A stretch of 9,278 bases of DNA from CAXYVC01 sp964292295. GTDB taxonomy: Bacteria; Acidobacteriota; Holophagae; Holophagales; Holophagaceae. The position numbers and the translations under genes were made by a program. Where the stretch lies: positions 1 through 9,278 of the forward strand of contig CAXYVC010000112.1 of NCBI GenBank assembly GCA_964292295.1, in the 5' to 3' direction. The notes beneath the pieces are model-generated. The model made no database searches. It was not told where the DNA came from and was given only the letters and a program-made list of their open reading frames with translations. Shown here one piece after another: positions 1 to 5,286 of the stretch. Each line of letters begins with the position of its first letter. Position 1 is the first letter of the stretch.

Positions 1-320
1 CCGACCTGCGCCAGCATCTGGCCATGGAGGAGCAGAAGCTCTACCCCGCCCTCGTGGCCATGACCTCCGGCCATGCGCCCGAGGACGCGGAGCTGGCCCT
101 GGACCCGGTGCGGATCCTGGAGGCGGAGCACCTGGCGGCGGAGGAGCTCATGCAGAACATCCGGCTGATCACCGGCGACTACACCCCCCCGGCGGATGCC
201 AAGGGCGTCGTGCGGCAGCTCTACCAGGGGCTCCGGGACCTGGAGGACAACCTGCACCGCCATATCCACCTGGAAAACCACCTCCTCTTCCCCAGGGCCT
301 TTGCCGCCGCCGGGAAGTGA
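1..320 (+). CDS. RIC-family (YtfE/ScdA-like) di-iron iron-sulfur cluster repair protein, 3' part
   Basis: This is the C-terminal 105 residues of a hemerythrin-like protein whose start lies left of the window; the open frame begins at base 3 and the ATG at 24 is internal. The family repairs iron-sulfur clusters damaged by nitric oxide or oxidants and carries a di-iron centre in a four-helix bundle. Visible ligand-type residues, counted from base 3: His5 and Glu9 in DLRQHLAMEEQKLYP, His43 in LEAEHLAAEEL, and His87 and Glu91 in HRHIHLENHLLFPRA. They match the H-xxx-E, EH and HIHLEN-x-LFPRA signatures of RIC proteins. The DYTPP segment (59-63) is also typical; the Cys that often follows it is Lys67 here. 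The missing N-terminal part should hold the ScdA_N domain and further ligands. The stop is TGA 318-320, with no clear terminator after it. Family assignment is strong; the exact subfamily is open. Confidence 0.88.
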   Translation, partial: DLRQHLAMEEQKLYPALVAMTSGHAPEDAELALDPVRILEAEHLAAEELMQNIRLITGDYTPPADAKGVVRQLYQGLRDLEDNLHRHIHLENHLLFPRAFAAAGK

Positions 321-351
321 GGAGCTCCAGGGCAGGCACAACCCGTCCAAT

Positions 352-368
352 CGCAAAGTTGGGTTCAA
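352..368 (+). repeat. Left copy of an imperfect direct repeat framing the hairpin block
   Basis: CGCAAAGTTGGGTTCAA at 352-368 resembles CGCAAAATCCGGGTTCAA at 713-730: both have CGCAAA, a T, and GGGTTCAA, and differ by one base in length. The two copies sit at the two ends of the hairpin-rich block. They could be the element's conserved ends or a recurrent structural word within it. Confidence 0.4.
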
Positions 369-712
369 CCCAGATGATGCGGTTGCGGCGAGCCTTTGGC
401 TTGGGCTTTGCCCTTCCTCCATCGATTGCAGGCCGCACCGCGGCCTGCTCCTGCTCGCCACGGCTCGCAGCGATGGAGCCTCCCTTCGGCCCCGCAATCG
501 ACTTCGTCGATTCGGCCCTATCGGCCTTCAGCCGATGGTCACGGTAGCGAAAGGCGTGGAGCGGACGTGGGCCAGGCCCGGTCTGGACCGAACTGCGAGG
601 GGCGATGCGGGTCGCGCAGGGCGCATGCGCCCGAAGCGGGGACCCGCACGACCCGAGCGTCGCGAGCCGCAAGCGCTCGAAGGACGGCTCTGGCAGAGCC
701 CTTCTGTCGAGC

Positions 713-730
713 CGCAAAATCCGGGTTCAA
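713..730 (+). repeat. Right copy of the imperfect direct repeat framing the hairpin block
   Basis: This is the partner of the copy at 352-368. It ends just 22 bases before the start codon of the acyltransferase and immediately precedes the region of its ribosome binding site, so the block runs almost up to that gene's translation signals. Confidence 0.4.
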
Positions 731-740
731 TGGAGCCCAG

Positions 741-745
741 GGAGG
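741..745 (+). promoter_or_regulatory. Ribosome binding site that fixes the acyltransferase start
   Basis: GGAGG lies seven bases before the ATG at 753. The frame is open far upstream (from 396), but this site and the family's normal length decide for 753. Confidence 0.75.
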
Positions 746-752
746 AACGCGC

Positions 753-1493
753 ATGGCCACCTGGAAGCAGCATCCCCTGTGGAGCCTTTGCACCACGGCG
801 TGGGCCCTGTTGACCGTCCCCCTCACCGCCCTGCTCATCCTGCTCACGGCCCCGGTGCTGGGCCCCCGGCGCGCGTACCGCCTCTTCACGCGGCTGTGCG
901 TGCGCCAGCTCCTCGCCGTCTGCGGCGTGCGCTTCGAGGTGGAGGGCCTGGAGCTCCTGCCCGAGGCCATCCGGGAGGGCCGCAGCCCTGCGGTCTTCAT
1001 GGCCAACCATCAGAGCAACCTGGACCCGCCCATGCTGGTGGCGGCCATCCCGGCGGGGGCGGTCTTCATCAGCAAGAAGCAGGTGCGCTGGATCCCCCTG
1101 GTGGGATGGGCCGCCTGGGCGGCCGGAACGATCTTCATCGACCGGGGGCGCCGCGAACGCGCCATCGCGAGCCTGAAGCACGCGGCGGAGCAGATCCGCG
1201 GCGGCAAGAGCGTGGTCATCTTCCCCGAGGGAACCCGCACCCGCAGCGGTGCCCTGGGCCCCTTCAAGAAGGGGGGCTTCATCCTGGCCCAGGACGCGGG
1301 CGTTCCCATCGTGCCCGTGGGGCTGCACGGCGCCTTCGCGGTGCTTCCGCCCAAGAGCCGGCGCATCCGTCCCGGCCGCATCCGCCTCCGCTTCGGCGCA
1401 CCGGTGGAGAGTGCCGGGCGGTCCAGGGATGAGCTGATGGCCCAGGTACGGGAGCGCGTGGAGGCCCTGGCGTCCGAAGGCGCCCGCCCCTGA
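753..1493 (+). CDS. plsC: 1-acyl-sn-glycerol-3-phosphate acyltransferase (PlsC/LPLAT family)
   Basis: This 246-residue inner-membrane-associated acyltransferase most likely adds the second acyl chain to lysophosphatidic acid to give phosphatidic acid in phospholipid synthesis. An N-terminal hydrophobic segment (about 14-36) anchors it. The four family blocks are present: NHQSNLD at 85-91 (the H-x4-D catalytic pair His86/Asp91), GTIFIDR at 125-131, FPEGTRTRSG at 157-166 (acceptor phosphate binding) and VPIVPV at 184-189. The length is normal for the family. The start at 753 is chosen for its ribosome binding site and because the upstream in-frame residues are compositionally unlike the family and fall in the hairpin block. 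The gene may be transcribed alone or with the YIP1-like genes 65 bases downstream. A related LPLAT enzyme acting on another lipid acceptor is possible, but the motif set favours PlsC. Confidence 0.9.
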   Translation: MATWKQHPLWSLCTTAWALLTVPLTALLILLTAPVLGPRRAYRLFTRLCVRQLLAVCGVRFEVEGLELLPEAIREGRSPAVFMANHQSNLDPPMLVAAIPAGAVFISKKQVRWIPLVGWAAWAAGTIFIDRGRRERAIASLKHAAEQIRGGKSVVIFPEGTRTRSGALGPFKKGGFILAQDAGVPIVPVGLHGAFAVLPPKSRRIRPGRIRLRFGAPVESAGRSRDELMAQVRERVEALASEGARP

Positions 1494-1496
1494 TCC

Positions 1497-1507
1497 GCTA
1501 TGATGGA
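1497..1507 (+). promoter_or_regulatory. Putative promoter -10 region (GCTATGATGGA)
   Basis: TATGAT (1499-1504) matches the sigma-70 -10 consensus at five of six positions and sits in the word GCTA-N3-TGGA, which also occurs before three other genes of the window. It lies just after the plsC stop and 54 bases before the ATG of the first YIP1-like gene. I see no convincing -35 hexamer. Confidence 0.4.
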
Positions 1508-1558
1508 ACTCCCGCTCCGTCCTCCGGCCAGGGGGACGGCGCCCGCGGAAGGGTCCCC

Positions 1559-2197
1559 ATGGAACAGCCCCGCCACAGCTCCGACTTCCAGGAGACCGAT
1601 CCGGGTCTTGCGCACCCGGTCCCCTTCGAGGCGCCGGAGCGCCATCCCCGCTTCGCGGACCGCCTCCAGGCAACCTTCCGCCTGGGCTTCCGCCACCCGG
1701 CCACCTTCGCGGCACGGCTGGCCCTGCGGAAGGACGTCCTGCCCGCCTGGTTCTTCTCGGTCGTGGTGGCCCTGCCCTTCCACGCCCTGGCCTTCCTCCT
1801 GGGGCGGGCCACCTTCCGGCTGATCAGCGGCCCGGCGCACAGCCGCCTCACCCACGCCCTGCTCGCCCAGGTCCCGGTACTGCTTTTGGCAGCCTTTGCC
1901 CTGGCCCTGATCTTCCACGCCGGCCTCTGGATGGCGGGCGGAACCCGGCAGCGCCTGGGCTACCGCCAGACCTTCCGCATGACCGCCTACGCCTGGGGCT
2001 TCTACGCGCCCCTGGCCTGGCTGCCCCCCGTGAACCTGATCCTCCTGCCCCTCTGGATCGGCTACCTGGGCTTCACCCTGGCCCGCCTGCACCGTACCGA
2101 GGTCTGGCGCGGAGTGGTGGCCGTGGCCGCGCCCTTCCTCGCCTTCTGGTGCCTCGTCATGCCCACCCTCGCCGCCCTCCCCGCCTGGACCCGCTGA
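1559..2197 (+). CDS. YIP1-like multi-pass membrane protein, first of a tandem pair
   Basis: This is a 212-residue integral membrane protein of unknown function. A soluble, proline-rich N-terminus (about 1-55) is followed by hydrophobic segments at roughly 62-82, 100-125, 142-172 and 184-206. The layout, and the sequence WIGYLGFTLARLHRTEVWRG (166-185) before the last helix, resemble bacterial proteins with a YIP1 domain. The same pattern recurs in the next gene (GYGLARIHRCDTWRG), so the two look like diverged tandem duplicates. The ATG at 1559 has only a weak purine-rich tract upstream (around 1547-1552). The stop TGA shares one base with the next ATG (TGATG), so translation is probably coupled. 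The product could be a membrane scaffold or transport-associated protein, but nothing in the sequence specifies a substrate. Confidence 0.75.
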   Translation: MEQPRHSSDFQETDPGLAHPVPFEAPERHPRFADRLQATFRLGFRHPATFAARLALRKDVLPAWFFSVVVALPFHALAFLLGRATFRLISGPAHSRLTHALLAQVPVLLLAAFALALIFHAGLWMAGGTRQRLGYRQTFRMTAYAWGFYAPLAWLPPVNLILLPLWIGYLGFTLARLHRTEVWRGVVAVAAPFLAFWCLVMPTLAALPAWTR

Positions 2198-2904
2198 TGG
2201 ACACGAATCCCTTCGAAGCCTCCCACGCGACCCTGGCGGAACACGAGGCCGAGGCCGGAGCCCTGAGCCCGCTGCCCTTCGAGGACCTGGCCGCGGAGCC
2301 GCGCTTCTGGCCCCGGGTCTGGGCCATGTTCTCCCTGCTCTTCCGCAGCCCCCGCGCCTTCTTCCTGCGCGTCCCGGCGACCACGGGCTTCAGCGCCCCC
2401 TGGCGCTTCCAGCTCCTGCTGCTGGTGCCCTACCTGCTGCTCTCGCTGGCCATGATGCTGCTCTTCATGGGCTTCGTGCCCCTGCTGTCGAAGGGCGATC
2501 CCTCCGCCCCCCCCTCCTGGCTGCTCCACGCCATCTTCGGCGGCATGAGCGCGGCCCTCCTGGTGCTCACCCCCCTCATGGCCTTCCTGGGCATGGTGGT
2601 GGGCGGTGCCATCCTGCACGGCCTGCTCTGGCTCTGGGGCGGCGTCCGGCCCGGGGCGGGCCTTCCCGCCACCATCCGGGCCACGGGCTACGCCAGCGCC
2701 TTCCTGGCGCTGGCCTCGGCGATCCCCATGGTGGGCGCCTTCGCCGCCCTGGGCGCTCCCGTGCTGCTGGGCTACGGCCTTGCGCGCATCCACCGCTGCG
2801 ACACCTGGCGCGGCATCTGTGCCTGCTACACGCCGCTCCTGCTCTGCTGCTGCTCCTACGCGGCCCTCTTCGCCCTGGCCCTGCGCCTCGGAAGCGCCTC
2901 GTGA
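2197..2904 (+). CDS. YIP1-like multi-pass membrane protein, second of a tandem pair
   Basis: This is a 235-residue integral membrane protein. An acidic soluble N-terminus (1-60) contains PRFWPRVWAMFSLLFRSPRAF (about 35-55), parallel to PRFADRLQATFRLGFRHPATF in the preceding protein. Hydrophobic segments follow at roughly 70-97, 114-145, 163-195 and 206-230, with the shared GYGLARIHR-xx-TWRG motif at 192-205. An ATG at 2149 is also in frame, but 2197 is preferred: it overlaps the previous stop by one base, gives the MDTNPF beginning, and starts where the upstream gene ends. The last helix is unusually cysteine-rich (Cys201, 208, 210, 217, 218, 219). The 3' end overlaps ubiX by four bases (GTGA). 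Function unknown; YIP1 assignment is by hydropathy layout and motif, not by a search. Confidence 0.78.
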   Translation: MDTNPFEASHATLAEHEAEAGALSPLPFEDLAAEPRFWPRVWAMFSLLFRSPRAFFLRVPATTGFSAPWRFQLLLLVPYLLLSLAMMLLFMGFVPLLSKGDPSAPPSWLLHAIFGGMSAALLVLTPLMAFLGMVVGGAILHGLLWLWGGVRPGAGLPATIRATGYASAFLALASAIPMVGAFAALGAPVLLGYGLARIHRCDTWRGICACYTPLLLCCCSYAALFALALRLGSAS

Positions 2905-3476
2905 CGGCGCGACGGATCGCCCTGGCCCTCACCGGGGCCTCGGGTTCCGCCTTCGGCGTGCAGTTCCTGCGCCGTCTCCAGGCCCATCCCGGCGTCTCCC
3001 GGGTGGACCTGCTCCTCAGCGCCGCGGGCCGGCGCTGCCTCCTGGACGAGTGCGGCCTCTCCCCCGAGGCGCTGGCCGCCCTCTCCCCCAAGGCACACCT
3101 GCGGGACGCACAAGACCTGGGCGCGGATCTGGCCAGCGGCAGCTGCCTCCTGGACGGCATGGTCCTCCTGCCCTGTTCTGCGGGCGCCCTGGGGCGCATC
3201 GCCTCCGGGACCAGCACGAACCTCATCTCCCGCGCGGCGGACGTGTGCCTGAAGGAGCGGCGCCCCCTGGTGCTCTGCCTCCGCGAAACCCCCCTGAACC
3301 GCATCCACCTGGAGAACATGCTGCGGGCGCACGACGCGGGCGCCGTGGTCATGCCCTTGAGCCCCGGGTACTACGGCGGCGCGGCGACCCTGGAGGTGGT
3401 CCAGGACGCCTTCGCCACCCGCGTGCTGGACCAGCTCGGCCTGGCGGAACCCGGAGCCCCGCGCTGGAAGGGCTGA
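2901..3476 (+). CDS. ubiX: Flavin prenyltransferase UbiX
   Basis: UbiX joins a dimethylallyl group to reduced FMN, giving the prenylated FMN needed by UbiD-type (de)carboxylases in ubiquinone and aromatic acid metabolism. The 191 residues match the family in length and motifs: TGASGS (11-16) in the N-terminal flavin-binding loop, PCSAGALGRIASGTSTNLIS (91-110), CLRETPLNRIHLENM (126-140) with the conserved Arg-Glu-Thr-Pro, and MPLSPGYYGG (151-160), then a DQLGL end (177-181). The start is a GTG overlapping the previous TGA as GTGA, so it is probably translated by coupling from the YIP1-like gene. No ubiD partner is in the window; the membrane-protein neighbours do not reveal which UbiD it serves. 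The family is certain; the physiological pathway (quinone or aromatic degradation) is not. Confidence 0.94.
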   Translation: MTARRIALALTGASGSAFGVQFLRRLQAHPGVSRVDLLLSAAGRRCLLDECGLSPEALAALSPKAHLRDAQDLGADLASGSCLLDGMVLLPCSAGALGRIASGTSTNLISRAADVCLKERRPLVLCLRETPLNRIHLENMLRAHDAGAVVMPLSPGYYGGAATLEVVQDAFATRVLDQLGLAEPGAPRWKG

Positions 3477-3477
3477 A

Positions 3478-3488
3478 GCTATCCTGGA
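3478..3488 (+). promoter_or_regulatory. Putative promoter -10 region (GCTATCCTGGA)
   Basis: TATCCT (3480-3485) is a TAnnnT -10 candidate in the recurrent GCTA-N3-TGGA context, directly after the ubiX stop and 28 bases before the ATG at 3514. This suggests that the exported protein has its own promoter. No clear -35 element is visible. Confidence 0.4.
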
Positions 3489-3513
3489 CAGGCCATCCCC
3501 CAAAGGAGCTCCC

Positions 3514-4056
3514 ATGCGCACGCCGGCCCTCGCCCTGCTCGCCTTCGCCCTCGCCCTGCCCGGCCACGCCCAGGGCCGGAAGGAGGCCCCGGCGGCCAAG
3601 GCCCAGAAGGCGCCCCGCTGGGACGGGGAGTGGAGCCTGGCCCCGGAGGACAGCGACGCCCTGGAGGCCGCCATCGAGGCGCACCTGCAGGATCAGAACT
3701 TCGCCATGAAGCTGTTCTGGAAGAAGAAGCTCCAGAAGGCCTGCCAGAGCTGGCCCAGCCTCGACCTCACCGGCGGCGACGCCCCCAGCTTCCTCTACGG
3801 CCGCGAGCTCCCCGTGGAATTCGAGCCCGGCGCCACCACGACCACCTGGAAGCGGAAGGACGGTGAGCGCTTCCAGGTCCGCCGCAGCGGCGAGGGCGGC
3901 CGCCTGACGCTCGCCTTCCAGGGCGACGGCTACGCCCTGGAGCACGCCTTCACCCTGCGCAAGGACGGCGAGACCCTGGCCATCCAGGCCACCTACACCC
4001 ACCCCAAGCTCGCCAACCCCTTCACCTACAAGCTGGTCTTCAAGCGCAACGGCTGA
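3514..4056 (+). CDS. Small exported protein of unknown function
   Basis: The 180-residue product begins with a classic signal peptide: MRTP, a hydrophobic core ALALLAFALAL, and a probable cleavage after PGHA (residue 19), so it should be periplasmic or secreted. After an Ala/Lys-rich linker (20-36) comes a mixed domain: an amphipathic, lysine-rich helical part (about 46-75, with FWKKKLQKAC), then alternating strand-like segments ending in PFTYKLVFKR. The repeated short beta stretches (VEFEPG, TTTTWKRKDG, RLTLAFQGDGYAL, LAIQATYTHP) suggest a lipocalin-like or other small beta-barrel/sandwich fold; this is inference from pattern only. One cysteine remains, in KACQSW. AAAGGAG at 3502-3508 is a good ribosome binding site. 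I do not recognise the family. Confidence 0.85.
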   Translation: MRTPALALLAFALALPGHAQGRKEAPAAKAQKAPRWDGEWSLAPEDSDALEAAIEAHLQDQNFAMKLFWKKKLQKACQSWPSLDLTGGDAPSFLYGRELPVEFEPGATTTTWKRKDGERFQVRRSGEGGRLTLAFQGDGYALEHAFTLRKDGETLAIQATYTHPKLANPFTYKLVFKRNG

Positions 4057-4122
4057 CCCGCACAGAAGGCCGGACTGGGATGGACTCCGGTCGCCGGGGC
4101 AGGTCCACGCCCCTCGCTCCGG

Positions 4123-4140
4123 CGGAAGGGCCTTCCGGGT
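4123..4140 (+). terminator. Possible terminator between the convergent gene sets
   Basis: CGGAAG-GGC-CTTCCG at 4123-4137 is a perfect six-base hairpin, followed by GGTCCTTGTT, which is only moderately T-rich. It lies in the 90-base gap between the exported-protein gene and the oppositely oriented cysteine desulfurase gene, where rightward transcription should end. The T tract is poor, so intrinsic termination is uncertain. Confidence 0.35.
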
Positions 4141-4146
4141 CCTTGT

Positions 4147-5286
4147 TCAGCGGGCGCCGCGCAGCGCCGCCACCAGACGCGGCAGGCATTCCGCCACCCG
4201 TGCGCATTCCGCTTCCGTGGTGCCGCGCCCCAGGCTCAGGCGCAGGTGCCCCTTGGCCCGTTCGGGATCCACCCCCATGGCCGTCAGCACGTGGGTGGGC
4301 CCCGGCCGACCGCCCGCGCAGGCGCTGCCGGTGGAGGCGCATACGCCCTCGGCATCGAGGGCCAGCAGCAGGGCCTCGCCCTCCACCCCGGCGAAGGAAC
4401 AGGAGAGGGTGTTGGGCAGCCGCGGCGCACCGGCACCGTGGATCACGCAGCCGGATAAAAGGCGGAGCGCCGCCTCCAACCGGTCCCGCAGGCGGCGCAC
4501 CGCCTCCATGGCCTCCAGGCCCTCCAGCGCCGGGCGGCCCCCCCCGCCGAAGCCCACGATCCCCGGCAGGTCCTCGGTCCCGCCCGGGGGCCCACCCCCC
4601 TGGCCCCCGCCCAGCAGGAGGGGCGGGAGCCGGAGCCCCCGGCGCACCCAGAGGGCGCCGACGCCCTTGGGGCCATGCAGCTTGTGGGCGCTCAGGGCCA
4701 CCAGATCCGCGGCCCAGCCCCCCGGGTGCACGGGCACGCGCCCCGCGGCCTGCACCGCGTCGACCACCAGGAGCGCCCCAGCGGCGTGGGCCAGGCGGCC
4801 GGCCTCCCCCACGGGCTGGAGCACCCCCGTCTCGTTGTTGGCGGCCATCAGGGAGACGAAGGCGGTGTCGGGGCGCAGCGCGGCTTCCAGGGCCGCCAGG
4901 TCCACCCGGCCCTCGGCATCCACCCCCACCACGTCCACCGCCACGCCCTGACGGCGCGCCCAGGCGGCCAGGGCCAGCACGGCGGCGTGCTCCACCGCGG
5001 TGGTGACCACGTGGCGCTTCCCGGGAAAGGCCTCCAGAAGTCCCCGCCAGGCGTGGTTCAAGGCCTCGGTTCCGCCGGAGGTGAAGACGAGCTCAGGCGC
5101 CTCCGCACCGAACAGGGCGGCCACCTGCGTCCGGGCCGCCTCCAGGGCGCCCGCGGCCAGCAGGCCCTGGTGGTGGGCGCTGCTCGGGTTGCCCGCCCGC
5201 TCCCGGAACCAGGGCAGCATGGCCTCCAGCGCCTCCGGCGCCAGGGGCGTGGTGGCGTTGTGGTCCAGGTAGATGGACGAACCCAT
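4147..5286 (-). CDS. Cysteine desulfurase, NifS/IscS family
   Basis: This 379-residue PLP enzyme removes sulfur from L-cysteine as a persulfide for iron-sulfur clusters or thiolated tRNA. Family landmarks are in place: YLDHNATTP (6-14), TSGGTEALN (69-77), His100 over the cofactor, NNETG (150-154), Asp176 and Gln179, the PLP lysine Lys202 in SAHKLHGPKG, and the catalytic Cys323 in ASTGSACAGG, on a short group I-type loop. One motif deviates: the segment that usually reads GGGQE-x-G-x-R-x-GTEN is GGGQGGGPPGGTED (226-239), lacking the conserved Glu and Arg. It is encoded by a very G/C-rich run, so a sequence error should be considered. The ATG shares one base with the stop of the glycosyltransferase upstream. 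No iscU, iscR or mnmA gene is nearby. Family certain; nifS versus iscS naming not decided. Confidence 0.93.
   Translation of the reverse strand: MGSSIYLDHNATTPLAPEALEAMLPWFRERAGNPSSAHHQGLLAAGALEAARTQVAALFGAEAPELVFTSGGTEALNHAWRGLLEAFPGKRHVVTTAVEHAAVLALAAWARRQGVAVDVVGVDAEGRVDLAALEAALRPDTAFVSLMAANNETGVLQPVGEAGRLAHAAGALLVVDAVQAAGRVPVHPGGWAADLVALSAHKLHGPKGVGALWVRRGLRLPPLLLGGGQGGGPPGGTEDLPGIVGFGGGGRPALEGLEAMEAVRRLRDRLEAALRLLSGCVIHGAGAPRLPNTLSCSFAGVEGEALLLALDAEGVCASTGSACAGGRPGPTHVLTAMGVDPERAKGHLRLSLGRGTTEAECARVAECLPRLVAALRGAR

Larger units (their letters stand above)
345..733. repeat. Hairpin-dense non-coding block between the RIC gene and plsC
   Basis: The 432 bases between the RIC stop and the acyltransferase start hold no convincing gene but many perfect inverted repeats. 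In order: 360-372 (six-base arms around one C); 403-406/410-413; 428-436/440-448 (nine-base arms, ACC loop); 496-502/506-512 (seven-base arms, TTC loop, further closed by CCG 492-494 and CGG 513-515); 520-525/531-536; 569-573/575-579; the 14-base palindrome 619-632 nested inside 606-613/641-648; 654-659/674-679; and 686-691/695-700 nested inside 675-680/707-712. Longer-range pairings are also possible: 387-393/453-459, 417-424/471-478 and 422-429/494-501, some mutually exclusive. The 9-mer GAGCCGCAA occurs at 664-672 and 709-717. The block could be a dispersed intergenic repeat (REP/BIME-like), a structured RNA, or a long leader of the acyltransferase gene. No second copy is present in the window. 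Confidence 0.6.

Noticed and set aside
544..554. Minus-strand GCTACCGTGAC as a fifth copy of the promoter word
   Set aside because: It differs in the TGGA half and points toward the RIC gene's 3' end, with no supported gene to drive.
169..717. 182-codon leftward ORF across the RIC 3' end and the hairpin block
   Set aside because: It overlaps a well-supported gene on the other strand, spans strongly palindromic DNA, lacks a credible ribosome binding site and shows no domain. Low stop frequency is expected in such GC-rich DNA.
396..752. N-terminal extension of the acyltransferase frame back to 396
   Set aside because: The extra residues are Arg/Ala/Pro-rich, unlike the family, lie inside the hairpin block, and the ATG at 753 has a good ribosome binding site and gives the normal protein length.
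528..1715. 395-codon leftward ORF antisense to plsC
   Set aside because: Composition is Gly/Arg/Pro-rich with no motif; it is the antisense shadow of a clear acyltransferase gene.
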